Shown here: piece after piece, positions 7,067 through 16,792 of the stretch
Layout: each line of letters opens with the position of its first letter
Numbering within the stretch: position 1 is the stretch's first letter
Source: Gemmatimonadota bacterium
GTDB lineage: Bacteria; Gemmatimonadota; Gemmatimonadetes; Gemmatimonadales; Gemmatimonadaceae
Reading direction: 5' to 3'
Assembly (NCBI GenBank): GCA_027622655.1
Contig: JAQBYI010000031.1
Location: 1-37,210, forward strand
Length of the DNA: 37,210 bases
Translations under genes and position numbers: made by a program
Notes under the pieces: generated by a model
Databases searched by the model: none
What the model saw: only the letters and a program-made list of their open reading frames with translations
Told to the model about the DNA's origin: nothing

Positions 7067-8611
7067 CTACTCCCACTCGATTGTCGCAGGCGGCTTGCTG
7101 CTCACGTCATATACCACGCGATTCACGCCCGGTACTTCGTTGATGATTCGATTCGACATTCGCGCCAGCACCTCAGCCGGGAACGCGAACCAGTCGGCTG
7201 TCATTCCGTCGCGACTCGTTACGGCCCGCAGCGCGATCACGTGCTCATACGTCCGGCCATCACCCATCACGCCGACTGATCGTATGGGGAGGAATACGGC
7301 AAACGCCTGCCAGATGTCGTCGTAGAGCCCGGCGGCGCGGATCTCTTCGAGATAAATCGCGTCGGCACGTCGCAGCGTGTCCACTTCGCGCTCGCCGACG
7401 GCACCCAGAACCCTGATCGCAAGCCCAGGTCCAGGGAATGGATGACGTCCGACGACTTCTTCAGGAAGGCCAAGCGACCGACCCACGTTGCGGACTTCGT
7501 CCTTGAATAGTTCACGCAACGGCTCAATGAGCTTGAACTTCATATCCGGCTTGAGGCCGCCCACATTGTGATGCGTCTTGATCGTCGCGCTTGGGCCACC
7601 CTTGGGACTGAACGACTCGATCACGTCCGGGTAGAGCGTTCCCTGAACCAGGAAGGCGGCGTCCTTGCCTTCGCGCGCCGCAGCTTCCTCGAATACATCG
7701 ATAAACGTGTGTCCGATGATGCGGCGCTTCTCCTCGGGATCGTCAACGCCCGCGAGGGCACCCAGGAAGCGCTCTTCGGCGCGCACAGTGACAAGCTTGA
7801 TCCCCATGTGCTGGCGAAAGGTCCGCTCGACCTGTTCGCGCTCATGCAGCCGCAGCAGTCCGGTGTCCACAAAGATACACGTCAGCTGGTCGCCGATGGC
7901 CCGGTGCACAAGCGCTGCCGCGACCGACGAGTCGACGCCGCCGCTCAGTCCGCAAATCACGTGCGCGGTGCCTACGGTCTCGCGGACCTTCGCCAGCTCC
8001 ATGTCGATGAACGAGCCAGGCGTCCAGTCGGGCTTGGCCGCGCACACCTCAAACAGGAAGTTCCCGATGATATCAGCGCCGCGAACCGTGTGTGCGACCT
8101 CGGCGTGAAACTGGATAGCGTGAATGGGTTTCGATTCGTGCCGGAACCCCACGACAGGATTGTCGGCGCTAGACGCCGTGCGTACATAGCCGACCGGCAC
8201 GGAGTCCACGTGATCGGCATGGCTCATCCAGACCTGCGTCCGCTCCGAAGGGGAGAAGCCGGCCCAAAGCCCGGCGGCCTCCTCGACTACCACCTCGGCG
8301 CGCCCATACTCCCGCTTTCCGCTGCCGACCAGACGCGCGCCTTCCATGTGAGCGATCCATTGCATTCCATAGCAGACACCCAGAATCGGGGCTACATCCA
8401 GAATCGCCCGATCAAACGTCGGAGCGCCTTCGTCGGTGACCGAGTTCGGCCCGCCGCTGAGAATGATGCCGGTCGGTTGCCATTCGCGAATCCACGCGAG
8501 CGACCGGGTCGGCGGATGGATCTCGCAGTACACGTGGGCCTCGCGCACGCGCCGCGCGATGAGTTGCGTGAACTGGCTGCCACAGTCGAAAATCAGGATG
8601 CGCGAACTCAT
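7067..8611 (-). CDS. guaA: GMP synthase (glutamine-hydrolysing)
   Basis: GuaA converts XMP to GMP with ATP and glutamine. The N-terminal class I glutamine amidotransferase domain (about 1-190) shows LSGGPNSV (51-58), the nucleophile Cys80 in GVCYGMQ, and the His169/Glu171 pair in FHAEV (most homologs have FHPEV). The ATP pyrophosphatase domain begins with the PP-loop SGGVDSS (223-229). The C-terminal dimerisation domain carries [12 protein letters not shown], the strongly conserved GuaA motif, and ends with [13 protein letters not shown], the typical C-terminus. At 514 residues it is standard length. The start ATG at 8611 gives [13 protein letters not shown], which fits the family. Confidence 0.98.
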   Translation of the reverse strand: MSSRILIFDCGSQFTQLIARRVREAHVYCEIHPPTRSLAWIREWQPTGIILSGGPNSVTDEGAPTFDRAILDVAPILGVCYGMQWIAHMEGARLVGSGKREYGRAEVVVEEAAGLWAGFSPSERTQVWMSHADHVDSVPVGYVRTASSADNPVVGFRHESKPIHAIQFHAEVAHTVRGADIIGNFLFEVCAAKPDWTPGSFIDMELAKVRETVGTAHVICGLSGGVDSSVAAALVHRAIGDQLTCIFVDTGLLRLHEREQVERTFRQHMGIKLVTVRAEERFLGALAGVDDPEEKRRIIGHTFIDVFEEAAAREGKDAAFLVQGTLYPDVIESFSPKGGPSATIKTHHNVGGLKPDMKFKLIEPLRELFKDEVRNVGRSLGLPEEVVGRHPFPGPGLAIRVLGAVGEREVDTLRRADAIYLEEIRAAGLYDDIWQAFAVFLPIRSVGVMGDGRTYEHVIALRAVTSRDGMTADWFAFPAEVLARMSNRIINEVPGVNRVVYDVSSKPPATIEWE

Positions 8612-8666
8612 GCGTCTGGTATTTCCGGTAGTGCGTCACGGAGACCGCGCGTGCCGTTCACGCGCA

Positions 8667-9176
8667 TCAGGGATGCCACTTGTCTCCGGCGAGCTTTATG
8701 AATTCCACCTGCTTCGACTCCAAGTCCAACACCGCCGCCGTCGGGGCGCCGTGAATCCAGCCGCACGCCTCGCCCGGGCAAATGATGAGCGAGTCGCCGC
8801 GTGTTTTCATCGATTGCTGGTGTTCCATTCCGTGCACGACGATGTTGTGCTGCTTGATTGAACGCAGGCTCACATCGCCGATGTCGTGCACGATCAGGAT
8901 CTTCTGATCACCGATCGTGATGCTGTGCGGTGACTCGAACAACTCGTGGCCCATTCCCTGCTCGGCGAACGCCTTCAGTCCTTGTGGGTCACCATCGTTG
9001 TGGCCGAATACGCCGGCAAGGGCAACTCCCGCGTCCTGAAACGGCTGCAACGAGAATGGCGAGCAATAGTCGCCAGCATGCAGGACCATCGCGACGCCCC
9101 GGTCGGTCATCTCCTTCAACAAGTCGCGAACTGCCGGCACGCGGTCGTGCGTGTCCGCCATCAAGCCGATGAGCAT
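8667..9176 (-). CDS. YfcE/MJ0936-type metallophosphoesterase
   Basis: This 169-residue calcineurin-like phosphoesterase shows the two-metal site in order: Asp8 and His10 (ADTHD), Asp36 (HAGDY), Asn60 (GHND, where most relatives have GNCD), His97 (IVHDIG), and His115/His119 (HGMEHQQS, in place of the usual GHTH). The C-terminal LIICPGEACGWIHG matches the NPGS-like substrate loop of the family, and PTAAVLDLE follows as in its relatives. Members hydrolyse phosphodiesters in vitro, and natural substrates are mostly unknown. Its ATG overlaps the lysA stop by one base (TGATG), so it is translated with lysA. The GHND and EHQ forms fit the MJ0936-like branch better than E. coli YfcE. Confidence 0.88.
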   Translation of the reverse strand: MLIGLMADTHDRVPAVRDLLKEMTDRGVAMVLHAGDYCSPFSLQPFQDAGVALAGVFGHNDGDPQGLKAFAEQGMGHELFESPHSITIGDQKILIVHDIGDVSLRSIKQHNIVVHGMEHQQSMKTRGDSLIICPGEACGWIHGAPTAAVLDLESKQVEFIKLAGDKWHP

Positions 9177-10459
9177 CAGGCGTCTCTCCAGTTCGGGTCC
9201 TCGACCTCAAGCCGCATCAGATCGTCGTGGGATTCCCGCAGCGTCACCACCGCGTGGCGATGTCCGTCCACCATGACCTCTGCCGCCCGGGGGCGGGCAT
9301 TGTAGTTGGACGACATTACGTATCCGTAGGCGCCTGCGCCATGAACGACCATCAAGTCGCCCGGCACAACGTCGTCTACTTCGCGGCCAAGCGCGAGAAA
9401 GTCGCCGGTCTCGCATACCGGCCCAACGATGTCTGCGGTTACCCGCCGGCCGGACGGCCGAACCGCATCAATGCGGTGGAATGCGTCATAATGAGACGGA
9501 CGCAACAGATCGTTCATCCCCGCATCAACGATCACGTACCGACGGCCGCCACTCTCCTTGCGATACAGGACTCGCGTTAACAACACGCCGCTGTCCGCGG
9601 CGAAAAACCGACCCGGCTCCACAATCAGTTCCAGGCCAAGGTCTTTGATTGCAGCACGCATGATGCTCCCGAATCCGACCAGGTCAGGCTCGACGTCGTC
9701 ATGATCGTACACGACCGGGAGTCCGCCGCCCACGTCCAGATAGCGAATCGCCACGCCAGCGCTCCGCAGTTCGCGGGCGAGCGCGGATAGCCGAACGACG
9801 CCATCGCGATAGGGTTCAAGCGTCGCGAGCTGGGAGCCGACGTGCATGTCCAGCCCAAGCAGGTTCACATTCGACATTGCAAGCGCCACCCGTGCCACGC
9901 CGCCAGCCTCGGCGAACGGGATACCGAACTTGTGGCCTCGCTCGCCCGTCGCGATGTAGTGGTGCGCGTTGGCGACAGCGACCTCCGGGTTTACCCGCAG
10001 TCCAACCGGCGCGACAGAACCAAGATCGCGCGCAATGTCGTTGAGCAGACTGAGCTCTGCTTCCGATTCGACATTGATCAGTTTCACTTTCGCGTGGAGC
10101 GCTTCGCGCATCTCCATCGCTGTCTTCCCCACACCACCAAACACGATGTCATTGCCGTCGAAGCCGGCGCGGAGCGCCCGCGCAAGTTCTCCGCCGCTGA
10201 CCACATCGACACCGGAACCGATTTCGCGCAGCAACGTGATGACGGCCCGATTACCATTGGCCTTCATGCTGTAGTGAATACGCCCGGCGCAACCGGCTAT
10301 CGCATCGGACAACCGACGGTAGCGGTCTCGGAGCACCGAGGCGCTGTACACGAACGTCGGAGTACCCGCCGCAATGGCAAGCGTTTCCGCCGGCACGTCC
10401 TCGCAGAAGAGCGCGCCGTCGCGATGGGCAAACGCCTCGGTCAGTACGCCTTGGCCCAC
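9176..10459 (-). CDS. lysA: Diaminopimelate decarboxylase
   Basis: LysA makes L-lysine from meso-diaminopimelate using pyridoxal phosphate. The sequence has the PLP lysine in YSMKAN (Lys66 from the chosen start), [13 protein letters not shown], the GLDMHVGSQ histidine segment, DVGGGLPV, the phosphate-binding EPGRFF, the substrate-binding CETGDF cysteine-glutamate pair, and [14 protein letters not shown] near the end. The start was set at GTG 10459. It is preceded by GAGG five to eight bases upstream and leaves an N-terminus ([19 protein letters not shown]) that matches the family. An upstream GTG at 10498 would add 13 residues inside the proS gene. It overlaps the proS stop by 19 bases and the phosphoesterase start by one, so the three are co-transcribed. 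Confidence 0.96.
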   Translation of the reverse strand: MGQGVLTEAFAHRDGALFCEDVPAETLAIAAGTPTFVYSASVLRDRYRRLSDAIAGCAGRIHYSMKANGNRAVITLLREIGSGVDVVSGGELARALRAGFDGNDIVFGGVGKTAMEMREALHAKVKLINVESEAELSLLNDIARDLGSVAPVGLRVNPEVAVANAHHYIATGERGHKFGIPFAEAGGVARVALAMSNVNLLGLDMHVGSQLATLEPYRDGVVRLSALARELRSAGVAIRYLDVGGGLPVVYDHDDVEPDLVGFGSIMRAAIKDLGLELIVEPGRFFAADSGVLLTRVLYRKESGGRRYVIVDAGMNDLLRPSHYDAFHRIDAVRPSGRRVTADIVGPVCETGDFLALGREVDDVVPGDLMVVHGAGAYGYVMSSNYNARPRAAEVMVDGHRHAVVTLRESHDDLMRLEVEDPNWRDA

Positions 10460-11913
10460 ACAACCTCGTGCTTCGCCGGCTCGCCGGTGACGAGGCACTT
10501 GCTCGGCGCCGTCGCGGAACGGAACTCGGGATCCGGAATAAGGCGGATCGTCGCCTTGGTCTCTTCCTTTACTCTCGCCTCAACAGCGGGATCGCCGTTC
10601 CACCCCGCATACACGAACGCACCCTCGCCCTCCATGATCGTCTTGAACTCGTCGTACGACGTCACGCCTCGAACTGTGGCCGCCTCACGGCGGGCCTTCG
10701 CCGCGGCGAACATGTCCGACTGGATGGTGTCGAGCAACGTGCCAACGCTCTGCGCAACTCCTGCCCGCGGAATCGCAGCCTTTACCCTCGTATCGCGTCG
10801 CGCTGAAAAGACGGACTCTTTCTCGAGATCCTTCGGACCGAGTTCGAGCCGCAGTGGCACGCCACGCAGTTCCCACTCGTAGTACTTGGCGCCCGGCTTG
10901 ATCCCGACGCGCGCGTCCACGTGCACGCGAAGCCGGTCGCTAGCTCCGCGCCCGGTCCACTCCGTCAGTTCGGTCTTCAGTTGCATCGCTGCCTCTGTGA
11001 GGCGGCCGCGTTCGTCATCCGTCTTCCAGATGGGGACGATCACCACTTCGATCGGCGCGAGCTTTGGCGGTGTGCATAACCCGTTGTCATCGCCATGCGT
11101 CATGACGAGCCCGCCAATGAGGCGGGTGGAAACGCCCCAGCTCGTATTCCAGGCGTGCGCGATGTCGCCTGCCTCCGTTTGGAAGGTCAGGTCGAAAGCC
11201 TTGGCGAAGTTCTGCCCGAGATTGTGCGATGTTCCAGCTTGCAGCGCCTTCCGGTCCTGCATCATCGCTTCGATGCAGTACGTGCGGAGCGCTCCCGCAA
11301 ACCGTTCGCTGTCCGTCTTGAGGCCGGTGAGTACGGGCATCGCCATCCACTCCTCGGCAAACGTCCGATAGATCGTGAGGATGGTGCGTGCTTCGGACTC
11401 GGCCTCGTCGTGCGTCGCGTGCGCCGTGTGTCCTTCCTGCCATAGGAACTCGAGCGTGCGGAGGAACAACCGGGTGCGCATTTCCCAGCGAACAACGTTC
11501 GCCCACTGATTGATCAGGATCGGAAGGTCGCGATAACTCTGCACCCACTTGGCGTACATGTGGTAGATGATCGTCTCGCTCGTGGGGCGAATGACCAGCG
11601 GCTCCTCAAGTTCCTTTCCGCCGCCATGGGTGACCACCGCGCACTCGGGGGCGAACCCCTCCACATGCTGGGCTTCCTTGGCGAGAAAGCTCTGCGGGAT
11701 CAGGAGCGGGAAGTAGGCATTCACATGCCCACTGGCCTTGAACATGTCGTCGAGAGCGCGCTGCATCCGCTCCCAGACTCCGTAGCCGTTAGGACGAATG
11801 ACCATGGAACCTTTGACCGGCGAGTAGTCCGCCAGTTCGGCCCTCAGTACAACCTCGTTATACCAAGCACTAAAATCTTCCGCGCGGGTGGTCAGTTTCT
11901 TGTCGTCAGCCAT
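10441..11913 (-). CDS. proS: Prolyl-tRNA synthetase, type 3 (archaeal/eukaryal-like)
   Basis: The 490-residue enzyme charges tRNA-Pro. It begins [15 protein letters not shown], the signature start of type 3 ProRS, and lacks the editing domain inserted in the E. coli type. Class II motif 2 is [22 protein letters not shown], with EGHTAHAT following; motif 3 is the [17 protein letters not shown] segment. The anticodon-binding domain and the C-terminal domain end with AKAY, the conserved C-terminal tyrosine. The cysteines that hold zinc in this last domain seem gone. Where relatives have W-C-G-x-x-x-C the text reads WNGDPAVE, and the second pair is reduced to CLVTG. The start was set at ATG 11913 ([14 protein letters not shown]); the frame extends 41 codons upstream into hisS without meaning. 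It lies 82 bases after hisS. Confidence 0.96.
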   Translation of the reverse strand: MADDKKLTTRAEDFSAWYNEVVLRAELADYSPVKGSMVIRPNGYGVWERMQRALDDMFKASGHVNAYFPLLIPQSFLAKEAQHVEGFAPECAVVTHGGGKELEEPLVIRPTSETIIYHMYAKWVQSYRDLPILINQWANVVRWEMRTRLFLRTLEFLWQEGHTAHATHDEAESEARTILTIYRTFAEEWMAMPVLTGLKTDSERFAGALRTYCIEAMMQDRKALQAGTSHNLGQNFAKAFDLTFQTEAGDIAHAWNTSWGVSTRLIGGLVMTHGDDNGLCTPPKLAPIEVVIVPIWKTDDERGRLTEAAMQLKTELTEWTGRGASDRLRVHVDARVGIKPGAKYYEWELRGVPLRLELGPKDLEKESVFSARRDTRVKAAIPRAGVAQSVGTLLDTIQSDMFAAAKARREAATVRGVTSYDEFKTIMEGEGAFVYAGWNGDPAVEARVKEETKATIRLIPDPEFRSATAPSKCLVTGEPAKHEVVWAKAY

Positions 11914-11995
11914 GGGACGGTGAGGGATTGTCGAGTTCAGGATGCAACAACGTGCGAAATCAGGAACAGTCGATTCGTTCGGACCGACACGTCGG

Positions 11996-13369
11996 TCACG
12001 GCTGCGTGGCAGCGGCCGCGCGAAGCGCGCCCACAAACGCCTGCAGTCCTTCGATCGCGGTGGTGTCCGCCGCCACTACGGCATCCCGTGCCTGCGAAAA
12101 CACGGGCGCGTCAGCGAGTTTGCCGGCCAGCCCTTTCGCAGTGACCAGGCCACCCTCGTCAAGGTAGATGGCGGCAAGCGCGCCGGACTTCTTCGCTGAT
12201 TCAAATTGATTTCTGGGCGCCTGGGCAAGATAGCGGTCTTCGCTCATGGCGTGATCCACGGACAGCCCAGCCCGGCGCAGCGCCGCGACGAGTTCCAGCG
12301 CACCAGCCATGCCGTCGGCCGATGCCCCGGGCCCGCCGATCACGAACAAGTCCGCCCCCGAGCCGACCGCATTCGGGAGCAGCCCGCGCTCCCGCAGCAG
12401 CTCGCCCAGCACGACATCCCCCATGCCGAACCCAAGCGCGGGAAGGTCGACGCCGCCCAGGTCGTTGAGCAGCGCATCGTATCGTCCACCGCCGCAAATC
12501 GCCCGGAGCTCGCCCTTCGCGTCGAACAGCTCGAAAACTATGCCAGTGTAGTAATCAAGGCCTCGCACGATTGACAGATCCTCATCGACCCAGGCGCTCA
12601 GCCCGAGTGAGGCAAGATGTGTCATGTAGCGATCGAATCGCTCTAGCGACTCGCGAACGGCTGGCTCCGAGCCGAGGGTCTGGCGCGCACGGTCGATCGC
12701 AGCCGGGGCACAAAGGTCAATGACGGCCGATACCCCTGCGTCATGAAGCCCCGCCTTGGCGAGCCTCTCGCGGGCAACGGCTTCCGGTTCGCGTCCCGCC
12801 TTGTCGAGCACACTGTACGCAACGCCAAGCGCGTCGCCGGCAACGCCCAGCGCCGCGAGAATCCCGTTCAGCAGCCGCCGGTCGCTGACGCGCGCACGAA
12901 CGTCAGCCGGGCCTAGTCCGAGTTCGGCCATGATCCCGATGGCCACCGCGAGCAACTCCGCGTCCGCCACCTCGCTCGGCTCACCGACAATGTCGACGTT
13001 GAGCTGAAAATGTTCCCGGAGACGACCGCGCTGTGCGCGCTCGTAGCGAAAGAGTTGGGGAATGGAGAACCAGCGGACGGGCTTGCGGAGAGCGTTCGCG
13101 CGCGCGGACACCATGCGCGCGAACGTCGGCGTCATTTCCGGCCTGAGTGCAACCTGGCGGCCGCCCTTGTCTTCGAAGTTGTAAAGCTGTCCGACGATCT
13201 CTTCGCCGCTCTTCTTCGTGTAGAGATCGAGAGGCTCAAGCGGGGGGCCGTCGTATTCGACAAACGCGAAACGCCGGGCAACCTCGCGCCACGCACCCGT
13301 AATGTGGGCGCGATGCGCGAACTCGTCCGGATAGAAGTCTCGAAAACCGGGAAGCGCTCCGCCCGCCAT
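11996..13369 (-). CDS. hisS: Histidyl-tRNA synthetase
   Basis: This class II synthetase, 457 residues, charges tRNA-His. The N-terminus [13 protein letters not shown] is the family start. [13 protein letters not shown] and the motif 2 region [18 protein letters not shown] (about 108-125) follow. [12 protein letters not shown] is the histidine-specific HisA motif, GGGRYDALL the second, and [17 protein letters not shown] is motif 3. The C-terminal alpha/beta anticodon-binding domain starts near [10 protein letters not shown]. It is somewhat longer than E. coli HisS (424), mostly through insertions in the middle. The ATG at 13369 is nine bases from the folC stop, so both belong to one transcript. 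Confidence 0.97.
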   Translation of the reverse strand: MAGGALPGFRDFYPDEFAHRAHITGAWREVARRFAFVEYDGPPLEPLDLYTKKSGEEIVGQLYNFEDKGGRQVALRPEMTPTFARMVSARANALRKPVRWFSIPQLFRYERAQRGRLREHFQLNVDIVGEPSEVADAELLAVAIGIMAELGLGPADVRARVSDRRLLNGILAALGVAGDALGVAYSVLDKAGREPEAVARERLAKAGLHDAGVSAVIDLCAPAAIDRARQTLGSEPAVRESLERFDRYMTHLASLGLSAWVDEDLSIVRGLDYYTGIVFELFDAKGELRAICGGGRYDALLNDLGGVDLPALGFGMGDVVLGELLRERGLLPNAVGSGADLFVIGGPGASADGMAGALELVAALRRAGLSVDHAMSEDRYLAQAPRNQFESAKKSGALAAIYLDEGGLVTAKGLAGKLADAPVFSQARDAVVAADTTAIEGLQAFVGALRAAAATQP

Positions 13370-13378
13370 CTGGGGAAG

Positions 13379-14656
13379 TTACCCGCCGGTGGGTGATACC
13401 TCCAGCCGAACCATCGCGTCACCAACCGTATGAAACGACCCAGTAACGAGCACGGTGGCGGCCTGCCCAGCGGCCAGGGCGAGCGCGGCGTCGAAATCCT
13501 TTTCCACTGACGCCGGCCAGCCATTCTCGCGGGCGTAAGCCAGCGGATCCGGCAGGCTCCACGACCGGCTCGCCGGCGAGGTCGGCGCCAGGGTGAGGAC
13601 GAACGAGCCTGCGACAGGCGCCAAGGCACGCATCACCCCCCGCCAGTCCTTGTCATCGAGCACGGAAAGCACGACGGCCACGGGGACGGCGACGGAAGCC
13701 GCGCGAATCGTGTCCACCAGCACCCGGGCCCCTGCCGGGTTGTGCGCTACGTCGAACAGGTAGCGCCCGACTCGGTGAAACCGGCCCGGCAGCACGGTTT
13801 TCGCAAGACCGGCTACCATCGCGTCGTCGGGGATGGAGAGCCGATCTGGAAGCGTTCGGGCCATGGCAACGGCCAGTGCGCCATTGGCAGCCTGATGAGC
13901 ACCGACCAGTGGCGAGGCCCATCGTCGGCCTTCATACGAGAACGTGGTCCCATCAGCGCTGACAGAAACGTCCGTGGGCCCTCCGGCGGCGTAGACGGAA
14001 TGCACCGGGGTCGCCCCTCGCTCGGAGGCAATGCCCGCAAGCAGCGCGGCGATCGCGGGATCGGCTTCACCGATCACTGCCGGAACGCCCCGCTTGAAGA
14101 TCCCCGCCTTCTCCACGGCAATCAGCTCGCGCGTGTGGCCCAGGTACTCAACGTGATCAATACCGATATTGGTTACGCCGGCCACGAGCGGAGTCACGAC
14201 GTTCGTCGCATCGAGCCGCCCGCCGAGCCCGGTCTCAATAATCGCGATGTCCACGGCGGCCGAACGAAAGAACTCGAATGCCATGGCGGTCGTCGCCTCG
14301 AAGAACGTGGCGCCAAGTCGTTCCACATCAGGCGTCCAACGTCCTACAAAATCGACGATCTGATCCGCATCCACCGGCAATCCGTTAACCAGGAATCGCT
14401 CTCGGAAGTCCACCAGGTGGGGCGACGTGTACTTGCCGACGCGCAGCCCGCGTGCGCGGAGCATCGCCTCGAGCGCCGCACAGGCGCTCCCCTTCCCGTT
14501 CGTGCCGGCAACGTGGATCGTAGAAAGATCGCGATGCGGGTTGCCAAGCAGCGCGAGAAACGCCTCAACGCGATCGAGCCCGAGTTTCCACGCTCCGGTT
14601 GTGCGCGCGAACAGGAAGTCGAGCGCCTCCTTGTACGTGGTCAGGTAGAAGCCCAT
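13379..14656 (-). CDS. folC: Folylpolyglutamate synthase / dihydrofolate synthase
   Basis: This Mur-ligase-fold enzyme adds glutamate to dihydropteroate and folates with ATP. The P-loop is GTNGKGS (51-57), followed by YTSPHLVDFRERF with the omega-loop and metal-binding residues. FEATTAMAF, IIETGLGGRLDATNVV and GIDHVEYLG are further FolC signatures, and the carbamylated-lysine region is KAGIFKRGVPAV. The C-terminal glutamate-ligase domain has DVAHNPAGARVL. The length of 425 residues is usual. Its first 16 bases overlap the end of accD, an arrangement also common in other bacteria, where accD and folC are neighbours. Whether it does both reactions cannot be told from sequence alone. Confidence 0.95.
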   Translation of the reverse strand: MGFYLTTYKEALDFLFARTTGAWKLGLDRVEAFLALLGNPHRDLSTIHVAGTNGKGSACAALEAMLRARGLRVGKYTSPHLVDFRERFLVNGLPVDADQIVDFVGRWTPDVERLGATFFEATTAMAFEFFRSAAVDIAIIETGLGGRLDATNVVTPLVAGVTNIGIDHVEYLGHTRELIAVEKAGIFKRGVPAVIGEADPAIAALLAGIASERGATPVHSVYAAGGPTDVSVSADGTTFSYEGRRWASPLVGAHQAANGALAVAMARTLPDRLSIPDDAMVAGLAKTVLPGRFHRVGRYLFDVAHNPAGARVLVDTIRAASVAVPVAVVLSVLDDKDWRGVMRALAPVAGSFVLTLAPTSPASRSWSLPDPLAYARENGWPASVEKDFDAALALAAGQAATVLVTGSFHTVGDAMVRLEVSPTGG

Positions 14657-15504
14657 CCCGTCGCGACCGGCTTGCCGCTCATGTGGCGCAAGAGTTGGCC
14701 GACCGTCCGCTTCAGGTCCTTCCGGTGAACGACTGAGTCCACCATACCGTGCTCAAGCAGAAACTCGGCCGTCTGGAATCCTTCCGGCAGGTCCTGGCCA
14801 AGCGTCTGCTTGATCACTCGCGGTCCTGCAAAGCCGACCACAGCGCCCGGTTCGGCGAGGATCGCATCGCCAAGCATCGCGAAGCTCGCGCTGACCCCAC
14901 CCGTCGTCGGATTCGTGAGAATGGACACGTAGGGAATCCTGCGCTCGTTGAGCTGCGAAAGCAGCGCCGACGTTTTTGCCATTTGCATCAGCGAGAGGAC
15001 GCCTTCCTGCATGCGGGCTCCGCCCGACGCAGACACGATAATGAGCGGGAACTTCTTCTCGAGGCTCCGTTGCCCGAGGCGCGCGATTTTCTCACCAACG
15101 ACCGAGCCCATCGAACCGCCCATGAACGCGAAGTCCATGACACCGAGGTTCACCGGCATGCCGTCCATCGTGCCAGTCGTCGTGAGGATCGCATCCGCTT
15201 CGCCGGCTTTGGTGCGCGCCTTTTTCAATCGCGCTGGATAGTCTGGAAACCCCAACGGGTCGACCGAGCGGATATCAGGCTCCGTCTCTTCGACCGATCC
15301 CTCGTCGAGCAGAATTGCCGTGTATTCAAACGCACGCAACCGGCGGTGGAATCCGCACGCCGGGCATACGTTGAAGTTCTTCTGGAACGTCTCCCGGACA
15401 TCCGTGTTCGCGCAGGACTCGCACTTCTCCCATGCATCGGCTGGAATGTCCAGCCGCGGCGCGAGCGGTTGTCTGGGTTTCTTCTCCTTTCGGAACCATG
15501 CCAT
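14641..15504 (-). CDS. accD: Acetyl-CoA carboxylase carboxyltransferase subunit beta
   Basis: AccD and AccA form the carboxyltransferase that moves the carboxyl group from biotin to acetyl-CoA, giving malonyl-CoA for fatty acid synthesis. The N-terminal zinc finger is Cys28-x2-Cys31 (CESC) and Cys47-x2-Cys50 (CPAC). The crotonase-fold body shows VMDFAFMGGSMGSVVGEK, SASGGARMQEG, LTNPTTGGVSASFAMLGD and EPGAVVGFAGPRVIKQT, all canonical. It has 287 residues. accA is not in the window. It lies 40 bases after rodA and overlaps folC. Confidence 0.97.
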   Translation of the reverse strand: MAWFRKEKKPRQPLAPRLDIPADAWEKCESCANTDVRETFQKNFNVCPACGFHRRLRAFEYTAILLDEGSVEETEPDIRSVDPLGFPDYPARLKKARTKAGEADAILTTTGTMDGMPVNLGVMDFAFMGGSMGSVVGEKIARLGQRSLEKKFPLIIVSASGGARMQEGVLSLMQMAKTSALLSQLNERRIPYVSILTNPTTGGVSASFAMLGDAILAEPGAVVGFAGPRVIKQTLGQDLPEGFQTAEFLLEHGMVDSVVHRKDLKRTVGQLLRHMSGKPVATGWAST

Positions 15505-15544
15505 GTGGGGAATCTACCGGGGCCGCGCGGCCCTTGGCGAGGCG

Positions 15545-16792
15545 CTAGATGACCATGGTGTCGGCGCGCCCGCGTCCCTCGAGCGACAGCCGGACGAGAA
15601 TACCGATCGCAATCCAGCACGCCAGCATGAACGAACCACCGTAGGAGAAAAACGGCAGCGGGATTCCAGTAATTGGCATGACCCCTATCGTCATGCCGAC
15701 ATTCTCGACGACATGCACGAACAACATGGATACGAGACCGAACGCGACGAGGCTCGCAAACGAGTTCTGAGACCGTCCCGCAATGCGAATGCAGCGCATC
15801 ATCAGCCACGCGAACAGTGCGAGCGCGACGATCACGCCGAGCAGCCCAAGTTCTTCGGCGACCACCGGAAAAATGAAATCGGTCTGTTGTTCGGGCAGAA
15901 ACGCCAGGCGTTTCTGCGACCCCTGAGTAAACCCCTTCCCCAGCCACCCACCGGACCCGATCGCGACCTGCGACTGAAGCACATGATATCCGCCCCTGAG
16001 GGGGTCGCTGGACGGATCCAGGAATACGAGAAGCCGTCGTTGTTGATACGGACTCAGCGCCGCCCAAACCAAAGGCGCCGCGACACCAGTCACGAGGTTT
16101 GCAGCGACAACTGCAATGCCCTCGACAATGAACGGCTTGGTCCGGTACACGAGGAGAATCAGGAGAACAAACCATGCGCCCCAGAGTTGCGTGCTGAACG
16201 CCAGCACGAGACTGATCACCGGGCTCGCGGCCAACAACAGCAAACGCCAGTTGGTTCCAGCCCAGAACAGCATCGCAAAGAAGATGCCGACGAAGACAAG
16301 TGCCGTGCCTAGGTCCGGCTGCAGCATGATCAGGACCCATGGGATCGCCACAACCATCGCCGGGCGCCAAAGGTCCATCAACGACCGCGGAGATTCAGAA
16401 CGCGAAGAGAGCACCTTGGCCAACATGATTACAACCGCAATCTTGGCGAGCTCCGACGGCTGTCCAATCGAAACATCGCCGACATAGATCCAACTCCTTG
16501 CGCTCCGTCCGGTGCCGGCGCCGCGCCCGACAAACAGCAGCAACGTCAGCAGAGCTAACGACCCCGTGTAGATCGCCGGGCTGAGATAGTCGAGTACATG
16601 AATCGACGCTCTGCTGATAATCCACGCGGCTCCCAAGCCAAGCGCCAGGTACAGTGCCTGTGTGCGCCAGAGGTTGACCAAGCGAACCGACACATCGGTT
16701 TGCCCGGCCGAATAAACTGTGGCCACGCCGAAGACCGAGAGCACAAGCGCCAGCAGTACCAACGTGTAGTCCACGTCAGCGAAACGCTTCAA
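15545..16792 (-). CDS. rodA: Rod-shape SEDS glycosyltransferase RodA
   Basis: RodA polymerises lipid II glycan strands in the elongasome, working with the class B transpeptidase encoded just before it. The protein has about ten membrane helices. SEDS motifs seen are ARSWIYVGDVSIGQPSELAKIAVV (the conserved region after the third helix), LIMLQPDLGTALVF, and the long loop with GSGGWLGKGFTQGSQKRLAFLPEQQTDFIF, which contains the conserved Gly/Asp-region residues. Toward the end comes PITGIPLPFFSYGGS, the SEDS hallmark. The 415 residues fit RodA rather than FtsW, as does the gene order. The ATG at 16792 overlaps the mrdA stop as ATGA. Confidence 0.96.
   Translation of the reverse strand: MKRFADVDYTLVLLALVLSVFGVATVYSAGQTDVSVRLVNLWRTQALYLALGLGAAWIISRASIHVLDYLSPAIYTGSLALLTLLLFVGRGAGTGRSARSWIYVGDVSIGQPSELAKIAVVIMLAKVLSSRSESPRSLMDLWRPAMVVAIPWVLIMLQPDLGTALVFVGIFFAMLFWAGTNWRLLLLAASPVISLVLAFSTQLWGAWFVLLILLVYRTKPFIVEGIAVVAANLVTGVAAPLVWAALSPYQQRRLLVFLDPSSDPLRGGYHVLQSQVAIGSGGWLGKGFTQGSQKRLAFLPEQQTDFIFPVVAEELGLLGVIVALALFAWLMMRCIRIAGRSQNSFASLVAFGLVSMLFVHVVENVGMTIGVMPITGIPLPFFSYGGSFMLACWIAIGILVRLSLEGRGRADTMVI

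Noticed and set aside
11914-12036. Longer N-terminus of ProRS
   Set aside because: The extension overlaps hisS, is not like ProRS, and the family start motif begins right after ATG 11913. The same reasoning trimmed mreB, mrdA, pyrH, tsf, rpsB, rplM and dusB.
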